Part shown: piece by piece, positions 28,609 through 37,567 of the stretch
How positions within the stretch are numbered: position 1 is the first letter of the stretch
Layout of the letters: each line of letters begins with the position of its first letter
Assembly (NCBI RefSeq): GCF_027925525.1
Contig: NZ_BSDJ01000012.1
Location: 172,799-236,798 of the forward strand
DNA from: Paenibacillus tyrphae
GTDB lineage: Bacteria; Bacillota; Bacilli; Paenibacillales; NBRC-103111
DNA: 64,000 nt
Reading direction: 5' to 3'
Translations under genes and position numbers: made by a program
The notes under the pieces: generated by a model
What the model saw: only the letters and a program-made list of their open reading frames with translations
What the model was told of the DNA's origin: nothing
The model's database searches: none

Positions 28609-30314
28609 GCGATCCCCTCCTTGGTTTTGATCGGCAATCGGATAACGATGCGGGTCCCCGCTCCCGGCGCGGACTGAACGGACAGCCCGTAAGCTTCGCC
28701 AAAATGCAGCTTGATGCGCTCCTCCACATTGCGCAGGCCGATGCTCCGGCGTTTGCGGACGCCGTCCAGTTGCGGCTGAAGCAACTGTTGACGCGTGCGT
28801 TCGCTCATGCCTTTTCCGTCGTCGATCACGGAGACGAGCGCGTCCGCGCCGTCCGCTTCAATGCGCAGCACGATCGTCCCCTCCCCATCCTCAAACGCGT
28901 GAAAAAAGACATTTTCCACCAGTGGCTGCAGCGTCATCCGCGGAATGTCCACGGCGGACAGATCGACTCCGGCGGCTTCGATCCGGTAGGCGAACACACT
29001 GCCGTACCGCAGCTCCTGCAAATTCAAATAATGATCGATCACCTCAAGCTCCCGCTCCAGCGTAACGACCTCCCGATCCACATTCAGATTGCCATCCAGC
29101 ACGTTGGTTAAATGATAAATCATTTTGTTGACGTCGGCGGCCCCTGCCAATCTGGCTTTCCATTGAATGGAAGCGAGCGTGTTGATGAGCAAATGCGGGT
29201 TAATCTGATGATGCAGCGCGCGGAGCTCGGCTTCTTTTTTCTGGCGTTCGACTTGTTTCACCTCGTGAAACAGCGTTTGAAGCTGCCCCACCATCCGGTT
29301 GAAGCTGTGGCCGAGCAGCCCCAGCTCGTCTTCAGACTCCACGTCGATTCGCGTATCGAGCTTCCCGAGACTGACGCGGCGGATCGATTCTTTCATTTTT
29401 TTGACCCGCTTCAGCAGCGGGGCCGAGCACATATAGGCCAGCACGAACGCCAGCACAATCGACAAACTGACCGCGGAGAACGTAAAAGTGCGGATCAGCA
29501 GCGACGGCTTATAAAATTGCTCGTACGGCGTCCGCACCTCAATCGTCCAGTCCGTCTCGTCCGAATGCTTCGTCCAGACGACATCGTCGTCCCGTTTCGC
29601 AAACGAGCCCTGCGTCTGGTAAACGGTTTTGCCGCCGCCGGTGATCGTCAGCTGCGAGCCGATGTCCTCCTCGAATTCGTGAAACAGCCGCAGCAGCTTG
29701 TCAGCATTCGTCTCGATCAAAATGCTGCTGTTCTCCAACACCCCCACCTGATTGCGGATGCGGAACAGCAGGCCGATCACTTTTTCCCCAGGAACGCGGG
29801 CCGTGTCATTGTAATGCTTCGGCTCGTACAGGTCGAAGCGGTAGCCGTCGGCATCGTTCCGGTACCAAGGCTCCGCCTGAAGCAGATCGAAGCGGATGAT
29901 CCGTTCGCCGTAATAGTAGCCCGATTTTGTAATCAGGAAAATGCCTTTCATATCCAAAGACTTATGGGCTTTCAAATACTGTTCAAGCTGCTGCTCCTCC
30001 TGGAAGCCCTTGTACGTCGTCGGCACCTCTTCGTGCAGCACCGTAAACTTCGGGTCGAGCAAGTACGATAAAATGTCGCTGACCGTGTACTTCATTTGCC
30101 CCAAGGTGGAATCGATCTGAAATTGCAGCTGCGAAGCGGAATTTTCCCCGTAGCGGCCGAATTGCTCGTTGATCGTTCCCGACGATTTGTGATACAGCAC
30201 GTACCCGAGCGTCAGCAGCGGAATCGCCGCGGCAAGCGCAATAAGCAGCACCAGCTTGGTCTGCAGGGTGCTTCGGACACCCCTCGGCAGCTTTCTAAGC
30301 AGCATGAATAGCAT
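28605..30314 (-). CDS. YesM-type sensor histidine kinase
   Basis: 569 residues from the ATG at 30314 (GGGGG 6 bases upstream); other ATGs at 30320 and 30305 are possible. Layout: membrane helix near residues 15-40, extracellular sensor to about residue 275, second helix, HAMP (APLLKRVKKMKESIRR), His_kinase domain and HATPase_c (PLVENVFFHAF, DDGKGMS, GLRNVEERI). The phosphorylation box reads LHHQINPHLLINTL where relatives usually have LQAQINPHFLYNTL. It senses an extracellular signal and phosphorylates the YesN encoded downstream. Confidence 0.9.
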   Translation of the reverse strand: MLFMLLRKLPRGVRSTLQTKLVLLIALAAAIPLLTLGYVLYHKSSGTINEQFGRYGENSASQLQFQIDSTLGQMKYTVSDILSYLLDPKFTVLHEEVPTTYKGFQEEQQLEQYLKAHKSLDMKGIFLITKSGYYYGERIIRFDLLQAEPWYRNDADGYRFDLYEPKHYNDTARVPGEKVIGLLFRIRNQVGVLENSSILIETNADKLLRLFHEFEEDIGSQLTITGGGKTVYQTQGSFAKRDDDVVWTKHSDETDWTIEVRTPYEQFYKPSLLIRTFTFSAVSLSIVLAFVLAYMCSAPLLKRVKKMKESIRRVSLGKLDTRIDVESEDELGLLGHSFNRMVGQLQTLFHEVKQVERQKKEAELRALHHQINPHLLINTLASIQWKARLAGAADVNKMIYHLTNVLDGNLNVDREVVTLERELEVIDHYLNLQELRYGSVFAYRIEAAGVDLSAVDIPRMTLQPLVENVFFHAFEDGEGTIVLRIEADGADALVSVIDDGKGMSERTRQQLLQPQLDGVRKRRSIGLRNVEERIKLHFGEAYGLSVQSAPGAGTRIVIRLPIKTKEGIA

Positions 30315-30349
30315 GGACATCCCCCACAAGCAGTTGTTTTTTGCAATCT

Positions 30350-30375
30350 CGTAAGCGCTTTCCGTGTTTATTATA
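30350..30375 (-). promoter_or_regulatory. Promoter with cre-like site for the yesMN pair
   Basis: On the minus strand a perfect -10 TATAAT (30375-30370) is followed six bases later by GGAAAGCGCTTACG (30363-30350), matching the cre consensus at 12 of 14 positions including the full central AAAGCGCTT. A weak -35 (TTGGCG) lies about 15 bases upstream of the -10. The cre position at the start of transcription predicts CcpA repression. Confidence 0.65.
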
Positions 30376-30462
30376 CCACGCCCCCAAGACCGCCAACATC
30401 AAGCGCAGGACCTGCATCCGCCGGAAACTTTACCCTTTGCGGCCGCGTCTCATGAAGCAAAA

Positions 30463-30489
30463 AGCCGGACTCCAAGGCGGATTCCGGCT
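30463..30489 (-). terminator. Terminator of the gcvPB-like gene
   Basis: AGCCGGACTCC (30463-30473) pairs with GGATTCCGGCT (30479-30489) with one mismatch and a 5-base loop. The A run at 30459-30463 gives Ts on the minus strand. It lies 40 bases past the stop at 30529 and closes the glycosidase-SDR-GcvP unit. Confidence 0.8.
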
Positions 30490-30528
30490 GCTGCTGACAT
30501 TGTCGGGATCACCCCGGCTTTATTTTGT

Positions 30529-32118
30529 TCAAGACTCGATACCGGCTTCGGCCGGGGCGGTCTTTTTGAGATAAGCCCTCCAAGTGATGCACCACTTCGC
30601 CGGGTCATCGAAGCTCGATTCGTCGATCCGGTGCACGGTGCTGTTGTGCGGGGCGCTGCGGACGACGTCCGGCTGCTCGTAGGCTTCCTTGGCGATCTGC
30701 TCCAAGGCGTTCACGTATTCGTCCAAGTCTTCCTTGGAATACGACTCGGTCGGCTCCAGCGTGAACGGCTGCGGCACGATGTACGGATGGTGGCTGGTCC
30801 AGTAATGGAGACCGAAGTCGCACATGCGGCGCTGCACGTCTTCCGTCGTAATTCCTGTTTCCTTGGTCAGCCGCTCCCAGCTGTAGCGCACCTGCTCCAG
30901 CCGTCCGCCCTCCACGTAGGGAGCGCTGGCGCCCGGGATTTTCAGGATGCGGCTGTACAAATAGTTGTTGTTCAGCACCGCCACCTTCGCCGCGTCCAGC
31001 AGCCCTTCCGGCCCCAACGCGCGAATCCATGCGTACGAGCGGAGCACCGTCTGGGCCACGCCTTGGAACATGCGGACTTTGCCGATGCTTTGGGCGGGCG
31101 AATGGTTCAGCGTGTAGCGGGTTCCGTCCGTTTCGACGAGCGGGCCGGGCAGGAACGGCGTCAGCCGCTCCGTCACGCCGAGCGCTCCCGTCGCCGGGCC
31201 GCCGCACATATGGGGGGCGGCGAACGTTTTGTGCAGGTTGAAAAAGCACATGTCAAAGCCCGCTTCCTTCGCCCGGGTAATGCCGAGCAGCCCGTTCGCG
31301 TTCGCTTGATCGTAATAGCATATCCCGCCTGCGGCGTGCACGAGATCGGTAAACTCGCGAATCCGTGGGTTAAAGATGCCTGTATCCTCCGGATTGGCAA
31401 CGACGAAGCCCGCCGTCCGCTCGGAGATTGCCCCCCGCAGCGCTTCCAAATCCGGGAATCCGTCTTTGTCGGGGTATAGCGTAACGATTTTATACCCCTT
31501 CACGGCAGCGGTCGCCGCTTGTGATGGGTGGGAAAATATGGTGGTTATGATTTCGTCCCGTTTGTCGCCTTCACCGTTCGCCTCGTGATAGGCCCGCACG
31601 ATCGATGCCATCGCAAATAGCGCCTGCGTCCCGCTCCCCGGCTGGAACGTGAACCGATCCATGCCCGAAATCTCGCGCATCGCGAGATCTAGGCGGTGGT
31701 ACACCTCCAGCATCCCCTGCACGGTCGACTCGTCCTGCAGCGGGTGCAGCTCAGTCATTTTCGGATTGCGGATCAGCATTTCGTTGACCCGCGGAATGTA
31801 TTTCATCGTGCAGGTGCCCTGCCCGATCTCGACGTTAAAATCCGAGCCCAGCGTCTCCTGCGACAGACGCAAGTAATGACGCAGCACCCGGGCTTGCCCG
31901 ATCTCCGGCAAAGCCGGAGCTTGGCTGCGCAGCATGCCTTTCGGCACGCAGGCTTCGGCGTCCCCCACGGCCGCTGCCACTTCTTCGCTGACGGACGGCG
32001 GGATGACGCCCCGCTCGCCCGGCTGATGCAGCTCAAAAATGACCGGTTCGTCCCATTTGGCCTGATGAAATTGACGCAAGTTCCGGTTTCTAGGTATCCG
32101 TTTCATAGGTATTCGCAT
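30529..32118 (-). CDS. Divergent glycine dehydrogenase subunit 2-like protein (GcvPB-like)
   Basis: 529 residues, about 40 longer than usual GcvPB. Fold-type I PLP enzyme with the PLP lysine in NLHKTFAAPHMCGG. Compared with true GcvPB the cofactor and substrate motifs differ: GTCTMKYIP for GSCTMKYNP, QPGSGTQALF for QPAAGAHGEW, IFSHPSQAA for DSAHGTNPA, and AAPHMCGGPATG for TGPHGGGGPGxG. In the glycine cleavage system subunits 1 and 2 together decarboxylate glycine onto the lipoyl arm of GcvH; no gcvH, gcvT or lpd is nearby. Start at 32118 has AAGGGAG very close; 32106 is an alternative. Probably a paralogue with another substrate. Confidence 0.75.
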   Translation of the reverse strand: MRIPMKRIPRNRNLRQFHQAKWDEPVIFELHQPGERGVIPPSVSEEVAAAVGDAEACVPKGMLRSQAPALPEIGQARVLRHYLRLSQETLGSDFNVEIGQGTCTMKYIPRVNEMLIRNPKMTELHPLQDESTVQGMLEVYHRLDLAMREISGMDRFTFQPGSGTQALFAMASIVRAYHEANGEGDKRDEIITTIFSHPSQAATAAVKGYKIVTLYPDKDGFPDLEALRGAISERTAGFVVANPEDTGIFNPRIREFTDLVHAAGGICYYDQANANGLLGITRAKEAGFDMCFFNLHKTFAAPHMCGGPATGALGVTERLTPFLPGPLVETDGTRYTLNHSPAQSIGKVRMFQGVAQTVLRSYAWIRALGPEGLLDAAKVAVLNNNYLYSRILKIPGASAPYVEGGRLEQVRYSWERLTKETGITTEDVQRRMCDFGLHYWTSHHPYIVPQPFTLEPTESYSKEDLDEYVNALEQIAKEAYEQPDVVRSAPHNSTVHRIDESSFDDPAKWCITWRAYLKKTAPAEAGIES

Positions 32119-32139
32119 GGCTCCCTTCTGCCCTCGGGC

Positions 32140-33531
32140 TTACAGGACCGCCTTCAGAGCGGCCGCAAGCGCGTCGATATCTTCTTTCGTATGGATTTCG
32201 GTGACGCAGTAGAGCGCGCATTGGCCCCAGGCCGGAAATTCCCCGGACAAATCCTTCCCTCCGAAGATGCCGTGCTCCAGCAGCCGCTTGTTGATGTCGC
32301 TCACCGTGCGCCCCGTCCCGTTGAAATCGACGACAAACTCTTTGAACGACGACGCCTGAAACCGAATCCGCACCCCTTCCAGCTCCGCCAGCCTGCCCGC
32401 TGCATAGCGTGCCTGCCGGATAATCGTTTCGCCGACCTCGCGCATGCCGTGAGGCCCCATTAAGGCCAGGTAGACGCCTGCCGTGATTCCCCACAGCGCG
32501 GTTTGGGTCCCGACCGATTCCTTTCCCTTCTCCCGCTTGGCAAAAGAAGTCCGCTCATAAGCGACGTCCCCGAAGCCGTACTCGCCTTCGACCGCCGTCG
32601 GAGCAATGCCGAACAGGCGGGACGGATATTCCATGACGAATTGCTCCTCGTCGCGCGTGGCGATAAAGCCCGCTTGACCGCCGCCGTACTGCATACGGAC
32701 GCCGAGCGGCTGCAGGTCGCCGCAGACGATGTCCGCGCCGTACCGGGACGGCGGCTCAAGCAGTCCGAGCGAGATCGGATCGACGCCGACGACGAAGAGT
32801 GCGCCTGCCGCATGCGCGAGTTCGGCGATTTCGCGGCCCTGCGTCTCGATATGTCCGATGTAGGACGGATTCTCGATATACACGGCGGCCGTATCGGAGG
32901 ACAGCTTCGCCTGCAGATCCGCCATGTCGAGGAGTCCGGTGCCGGGCACGTAATCGACGAGCACGCAGTCCATCTGCGGGGACAAATAATTGCGGATGAC
33001 CTGCAGACGTTCGGGATGCATCGTCGCCGGAAGCAGCGCCGTACGGCGGCCGGTGATTCGGCCCGCCATCCGCAGCGCGGTGGAAGCCGCCTGCGCCCAG
33101 TCGAACGTCGGCACGTTCACGACGTCCATGTCGACCAGCTCCGCCAGCAGGCTCTGGTACTCGAACAGCGCCTGGAAGCGGCCATGGTCCTCGTAAGGCT
33201 CCCCCGCATACGCGGTGACGAACTCCGAGCGCTGGTTGATTTCGTCGCAAACGGCCGGCACGAAATGCTGCCAGCAGCCCGCTCCAAGGAAGCTGACCGT
33301 TTCCTTCGCGCTCCGGTTGCGCTCCAGCAGCCGGTCGACATGGCGCTGCAACTCGTACTCGGACAGCGCAGGCTCCACTTTGAGCGGGCCCGTTAGCCGA
33401 AGCTCCTTAGGCACCATGCGGTACAGCTCGTCGATATCGGAGACGCCGATTTCGTCAAGCATCGCCTGCTGGACCTCGGGCACGGTGTTCGGGATATACG
33501 GATGAGACGTTGTTTTTTTTAGCGTGGCCAT
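32140..33531 (-). CDS. Divergent glycine dehydrogenase subunit 1-like protein (GcvPA-like)
   Basis: 463 residues from the ATG at 33531 (AAAGGAGG upstream), near normal GcvPA length. The fold and opening (YIPNTVPEVQQAMLDEIGV, then FLGAGCWQHFVPAV) match GcvPA, but the normal TAYTPYQAEISQG segment reads TAYAGEPYEDHGRF and the following SMYDGAT region reads PTFDWAQ. These segments shape the active site, so altered substrate use is likely. It lies 21 bases before the GcvPB-like gene and 22 bases after the SDR gene, clearly one operon. The two subunits are expected to form the usual heterodimer. Confidence 0.75.
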   Translation of the reverse strand: MATLKKTTSHPYIPNTVPEVQQAMLDEIGVSDIDELYRMVPKELRLTGPLKVEPALSEYELQRHVDRLLERNRSAKETVSFLGAGCWQHFVPAVCDEINQRSEFVTAYAGEPYEDHGRFQALFEYQSLLAELVDMDVVNVPTFDWAQAASTALRMAGRITGRRTALLPATMHPERLQVIRNYLSPQMDCVLVDYVPGTGLLDMADLQAKLSSDTAAVYIENPSYIGHIETQGREIAELAHAAGALFVVGVDPISLGLLEPPSRYGADIVCGDLQPLGVRMQYGGGQAGFIATRDEEQFVMEYPSRLFGIAPTAVEGEYGFGDVAYERTSFAKREKGKESVGTQTALWGITAGVYLALMGPHGMREVGETIIRQARYAAGRLAELEGVRIRFQASSFKEFVVDFNGTGRTVSDINKRLLEHGIFGGKDLSGEFPAWGQCALYCVTEIHTKEDIDALAAALKAVL

Positions 33532-33553
33532 GCTCGCAATTCCTCCTTTTTCG

Positions 33554-34336
33554 TTATGCCAGTCCGCCGCCGTCAACGACAAGCACCGAGCCTGTCACCC
33601 ACGAAGACATGCCGCTCGCGAGAAACAGAACGGCGTTGGCGATGTCATCCGGCGTGCCGATCCGCTTCAAGGGCCGTTCGAGGGCCGACGCCTGCACGAA
33701 CGACTGCTCTTCCCGCTGGAGCTGCTTCGCTTCGTCCCGCAGCAGCGGCGTATCCGTATCTCCGGGACAAACGCAGTTGACCCGGATCTGTTGTCCGCCA
33801 TGGTCGATCGCCATCGCCTTCGTCAAATTGACGATCCCCGCCTTGGCCGCGCAGTAGGCGGCCGCCCGGTCGCCTCCCTTCAGTCCCCAGCCGGACCCGG
33901 TGTTGATGATGCTGCCTCCGCCACCTTCGGCCATTAACGGGATAGCATATTTGGAGAGCAGGAAAGCGCCCTTCAGCGAAATATCGACTACGGCGTCCCA
34001 CTCTTCCTCCGCCATTTCAACGACGGTGCGCCGCCGGATCACCCCGGCGTTATTGAACAAAATATCCAACCGGCCGTATTCCCGGCGTATCGTTTCCACC
34101 GCCGCTTCGCAATCGGCCGCAGAGGTTACGTTGCAGCCGACGAAGCGGGCCGCAAGCCCTTCACTCCGAAGCTCTTCTGCGGCTTGGCTACCGACCTTTT
34201 CGTTCACGTCGAGGATGATTACGGACGCTCCGTGCCGGGCCAGCTTCCACACCGTAGCGAGTCCGATCCCCGAAGCGCCTCCGGTGACCGCAGCCACTTT
34301 TCCATCCAATGCCAGCAATTGTTCTGTCGTTTGCAT
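33554..34336 (-). CDS. Short-chain dehydrogenase/reductase
   Basis: 260 residues with the complete classical SDR set: TGGASGIG cofactor loop, Asp after strand 2 (ILDVNEK, favouring NAD), NNAG, Ser in INTGSGWG and YCAAK, ending SSWVTGSVLVVDGGG. Classical SDRs oxidise or reduce hydroxyl/keto groups on sugars, hydroxy acids or steroids. Between a glycosidase gene and a GcvP-like pair it could oxidise a hydroxy-acid or sugar intermediate of the same pathway. Substrate unknown. Confidence 0.9.
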   Translation of the reverse strand: MQTTEQLLALDGKVAAVTGGASGIGLATVWKLARHGASVIILDVNEKVGSQAAEELRSEGLAARFVGCNVTSAADCEAAVETIRREYGRLDILFNNAGVIRRRTVVEMAEEEWDAVVDISLKGAFLLSKYAIPLMAEGGGGSIINTGSGWGLKGGDRAAAYCAAKAGIVNLTKAMAIDHGGQQIRVNCVCPGDTDTPLLRDEAKQLQREEQSFVQASALERPLKRIGTPDDIANAVLFLASGMSSWVTGSVLVVDGGGLA

Positions 34337-34381
34337 CTCCCTTGTTCCCCCTTCTCCTCGGACAAGCTCAATTTGATCGAC

Positions 34382-36076
34382 TTACGCCCCGTATTCCCGG
34401 GCCAGCAACAGAAAGACGCTGGACGTCCATGTGAACGCCCGGTCCCGCAGCCCGCGCCCTTCGAGCGCGTCGAAGTTTTCGGCCATGCCTGCGGAAGCCG
34501 CCATCCGGCAAAAACGCCTCGCAACGTCGGCCGCGAACTGTTCCTCGCCCGCCTCCTTCAGCCCTTCCACGAGCAGCAGCATGACCGGGGCCCAGATCGG
34601 CCCCCGCCAATAGCCGTCCGGCGCGTACAGCGGGCTTCGGACGCTTTCGGTGGCGAAGCCGTGCGCCGTCAGAAAGCGCCCTTCCTCCCGCAGCCCTTCG
34701 ACGAGCTTGCGCAGAATCGGCTCCGGCAGACGCTTGCCCAAAACAACAGGCAAGTACGCCATCAAGCTGTCGCCCTCGTCGGCTCCGGCATGCGTACCGG
34801 ATTGTACGGCTTGGAAGCGGTCGCCGATCCAAAAGTGCTCGATCATCCGCGTCAACAGCTCCTGCGACCGGCGCTCCCACTGCTCCGCTTCCCCGGCGCA
34901 TCCCAGTTTGGCCGCCACCGTGGCAAGCGTTTCCATCTGCAAAATAAGAAAGGCGCACAAATCGGGACTCTCCACGGGAATCGCCGCCAAAAAGACCGTA
35001 CTGTTATCCCACCCGGAGTCGTTGCCGTGATTGTACTGCGGCACGCCGTCGCGGTCGTCGTCGCGGTAATCGAACCACCACTGCGTCCAACGGGACAGCG
35101 GCTCGTAAATTTCCGCAAGCCGCTCCGGCGTAACCGCTTCGGAGCGGTTCATCAGCCATCGCAGCGTCCATCCGTGGATCGGCGGCTTGCAGCAGTTCCA
35201 CAGCGCGTATTTGTCGTTCATGAAATCCGGCAGCATCCCGCTATCGTCCTGCCGGTCAAAGAAGATTGCAAATTGGTCCCAAGCCAAATCGGGATCGGCC
35301 GCGGCAAGCGCCATCGCATTGAAGCAGTGATCCCAGCTCCAAATGTTCGTCATCCAGTTTTTGGACATGTACATTGCGCTCCGGGGCAAATAGCCGTCGG
35401 CCTGCACGACGCAGGACCAAGTAATATAAGCGGCCAGTTCCTCGGCTTCAGACCAGAGCGCAGCAACAGCAGGCATCCGGCTGCGCCAAGCGGCGTACTC
35501 GCTGCGCACCTGCGCAAGCCCTTGTTCGAACGATCCGGGACGCAGCGGGCGCGGAACGGTGCGGTATTCCTCCAGTGTAAGCTCCAGCTTCCCGTCGCCG
35601 CCCGGCACCCCGTCGAACGCAAGCCGCTGCGCTTTCACCCCGTCCCAGCGAACGTCCTCGCGAATCGACCCGGCCACAGGGGAAAGCAAAAAGCGTCGTT
35701 CCCGCACGAAGCTGTTGAACTCCCAGCCCCACTCCCCAAGCGGAAACGCATAATCGTATACGCCGGGCGCACAGGTTAACCGCACGCCGACACCCTGCGA
35801 ACGAACGCGTATAAAATCCGGCTCCGGTATGCACCACTCGACTGTCCCTTCCTCCGCTTCAAGCCGCAATAACGTTGGAGAAGCGGAGCAAGTAAAGGGA
35901 ACGGCGTGGCCATCTGCGAGCAGCTCGATTCGGAACACGGCTCCGATATCGTTATCCCCGCCCCGCACAAGCCTTAAGTACAAACCGGCTTCCCTGTCTG
36001 GACGCGCCGGAAGAATCGAAAAGGCAAAATACGAACCGAAACGGCTGAACGGTACGGTATGAAGATCGAACAACAT
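34382..36076 (-). CDS. MGH1-like (GH63-type) alpha-glycosidase
   Basis: 564 residues if started at the ATG at 36076 (GAGGGGG 14 bases upstream, slightly far). Residues 1-210 form a beta-sandwich domain; the rest is an (alpha/alpha)6 barrel with WSWDHCFNA (near residue 248, the likely acid Asp), DSGMLPDFM, GNDSGWDNST and YWRGPIWAP, as in MGH1/GH63 and amylo-alpha-1,6-glucosidase-like enzymes. No signal peptide, so it acts in the cytoplasm on an imported glycoside. It heads the unit glycosidase-SDR-GcvPA-GcvPB behind a promoter with a cre site. Confidence 0.8.
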   Translation of the reverse strand: MLFDLHTVPFSRFGSYFAFSILPARPDREAGLYLRLVRGGDNDIGAVFRIELLADGHAVPFTCSASPTLLRLEAEEGTVEWCIPEPDFIRVRSQGVGVRLTCAPGVYDYAFPLGEWGWEFNSFVRERRFLLSPVAGSIREDVRWDGVKAQRLAFDGVPGGDGKLELTLEEYRTVPRPLRPGSFEQGLAQVRSEYAAWRSRMPAVAALWSEAEELAAYITWSCVVQADGYLPRSAMYMSKNWMTNIWSWDHCFNAMALAAADPDLAWDQFAIFFDRQDDSGMLPDFMNDKYALWNCCKPPIHGWTLRWLMNRSEAVTPERLAEIYEPLSRWTQWWFDYRDDDRDGVPQYNHGNDSGWDNSTVFLAAIPVESPDLCAFLILQMETLATVAAKLGCAGEAEQWERRSQELLTRMIEHFWIGDRFQAVQSGTHAGADEGDSLMAYLPVVLGKRLPEPILRKLVEGLREEGRFLTAHGFATESVRSPLYAPDGYWRGPIWAPVMLLLVEGLKEAGEEQFAADVARRFCRMAASAGMAENFDALEGRGLRDRAFTWTSSVFLLLAREYGA

Positions 36077-36125
36077 GCGGATTCCGATAGCCCCCTCGTC
36101 GTCTGGATAACGGCTCTCGCAGTTA

Positions 36126-36148
36126 AGAGAGCGTTTACATAAATTATA
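36126..36148 (-). promoter_or_regulatory. Promoter with cre-like site for the glycosidase-GcvP unit
   Basis: On the minus strand a perfect -10 TATAAT (36148-36143) is followed by TGTAAACGCTCTCT (36139-36126), matching the cre consensus at 12 of 14 positions. The -35 is weak (TTGCGG about 15 bases upstream). The gene start is about 50 bases further on. The rest of the gap to 36327 shows nothing I recognise. Confidence 0.65.
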
Positions 36149-36327
36149 AATAAAATGCGTTTCCCGCAAAACGGCTTTCTGTTCGCTGCTTCGTGTCTGT
36201 TTGCGCGTTTTTCCGCAAGGCGGTCCCTGAAGCACGCCGGGGTGTCATTTTGTTCGCAGCGGATCGTCCGTTTATCCGGTATACGCCCTTCGGCCGCTAG
36301 CGGGCGCTTGATGCATCAAAAAAAAGG

Positions 36328-36358
36328 CCTGAATCCAGCCGGACGCCGGACTCAGGCA
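36328..36358 (-). terminator. Terminator of the M20 hydrolase gene
   Basis: GCCTGAATCC (36328-36337) pairs with GGACTCAGGC (36349-36358) with one mismatch; the A run at 36319-36326 gives at least seven Ts on the minus strand. It lies 17 bases past the stop at 36375 and separates the transporter/kinase/aldolase/M20 unit from the next promoter. Confidence 0.85.
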
Positions 36359-36374
36359 ATTTATTTTCCAAGCG

Positions 36375-37541
36375 TTATTTCCCAAAAGCAAGCATCGTCT
36401 CCGCAATAATTTCCGCCGCCAGCACCACCTGCTTCAGCTCCACCCATTCGTCCTTCGTGTGCGCTTGCTCGATGGAGCCCGGTCCGAATACGACCGAAGG
36501 GATGCCTGCCCGGGCCAGCTTACTCGCATCCGTGCCGTAAGGCACACCGAGTGGGCGCACTTCGCCGATTTTCCCCGCAGCGGCCGAAGCCACAAGCCGC
36601 ACAATCTCGCTATCGGGGCTCGTATCCATCGCGTAATCCAGCACAAAGGGAGGATGAACAATGACGTTCAGCCCGCCGTCCTCCGCCGCCAGCTGGTCCA
36701 TCTCCGCCCGGATCTCGCGCCATACTTGCTCGCTATCCTCGCCGGGGATCGTCCGACGATCGATCCGGATCACGCATCGCTCGGGAATCGTATTCGGTGC
36801 CACGCCGCCTTGAATTTGCGTCACGGCAAACGTCGGCGGACCGACAAACGGGTGCGCGGCATGACGCAGCCGGGCTTGCATCGCCCCTTCGATATGGGCG
36901 ACGACCTTCATCATGCCGCTGATCGCGTTGACGCCTTCCTCGGGCTTCGAGGAATGGGCGGAGACGCCGACCGTCTCGATCTCGCAGCGGACGACGCCCT
37001 TGTGTGCGATAACCGGCTGAAGACCGGTCGGCTCCCCGACGATGGCGGCGGCATAATCGTGTCCCGCCTCCAGCACGTCCAGCACGCCGAGAAAGTTGAC
37101 CTCCTCGTCGACAGTCGCCGCCAGATGAACCGACACGGGTGGCTTGACGCCGTTTTCGACGAACCACTCCATAGCGGCCAGCATCGCCGCGAGCGACGCC
37201 TTCGTGTCGCAAGCGCCGCGGCCGTAAAGCTTGCCCCCGCGTATTTCCGCGCCGAACGGATCGATGGTCATGTTTGCGGTCTGCACCGTATCCATATGGG
37301 CCTCCAGCAGAAGAGCGGGCGCATCGTCGGCAATCCCGGGCAGGATGCCGATCACATTCGGCCGGTCCGGACGCACTTCCCTGCGTTCGGCCTTCAACCC
37401 GAGACGCGTCAAGAAAGCCTCGACATAGTCGGCCATCTCCCGCTCCGGCACCCCGCCTTCGAAGCCCGGATTAACGCTCGGAATCCGCACCAAATCCTGC
37501 AGCAAACGGGCAACGCGCTGCTCATCTATGATTACCGTCAT
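36375..37541 (-). CDS. M20-family metallohydrolase (ArgE/DapE type)
   Basis: 388 residues from the ATG at 37541 with GGAGG upstream. The two-metal site is complete: LEAHMDTV, GRGACDTKASLA (bridging Asp), TVDEEVNFLG (catalytic Glu pair), VGEPTGLQ and the C-terminal His in QAHTKDEWV, with the dimerisation domain in the middle (VGVSAHSSKPEEGVNAI). Family members remove acyl groups from amino acids (ArgE, DapE) or cleave dipeptides. It follows the D-serine dehydratase/threonine-aldolase-like gene by 26 bases, so it may release a free amino acid for that enzyme. Confidence 0.85.
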   Translation of the reverse strand: MTVIIDEQRVARLLQDLVRIPSVNPGFEGGVPEREMADYVEAFLTRLGLKAERREVRPDRPNVIGILPGIADDAPALLLEAHMDTVQTANMTIDPFGAEIRGGKLYGRGACDTKASLAAMLAAMEWFVENGVKPPVSVHLAATVDEEVNFLGVLDVLEAGHDYAAAIVGEPTGLQPVIAHKGVVRCEIETVGVSAHSSKPEEGVNAISGMMKVVAHIEGAMQARLRHAAHPFVGPPTFAVTQIQGGVAPNTIPERCVIRIDRRTIPGEDSEQVWREIRAEMDQLAAEDGGLNVIVHPPFVLDYAMDTSPDSEIVRLVASAAAGKIGEVRPLGVPYGTDASKLARAGIPSVVFGPGSIEQAHTKDEWVELKQVVLAAEIIAETMLAFGK

Positions 37542-37567
37542 TTTGCGGCTTCCTCCAATCGCTCGCG

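Noticed and set aside
30529..33531. Housekeeping glycine cleavage P-protein genes
   Set aside because: Active-site motifs diverge strongly and gcvT, gcvH and lpd are absent; called GcvP-like instead.
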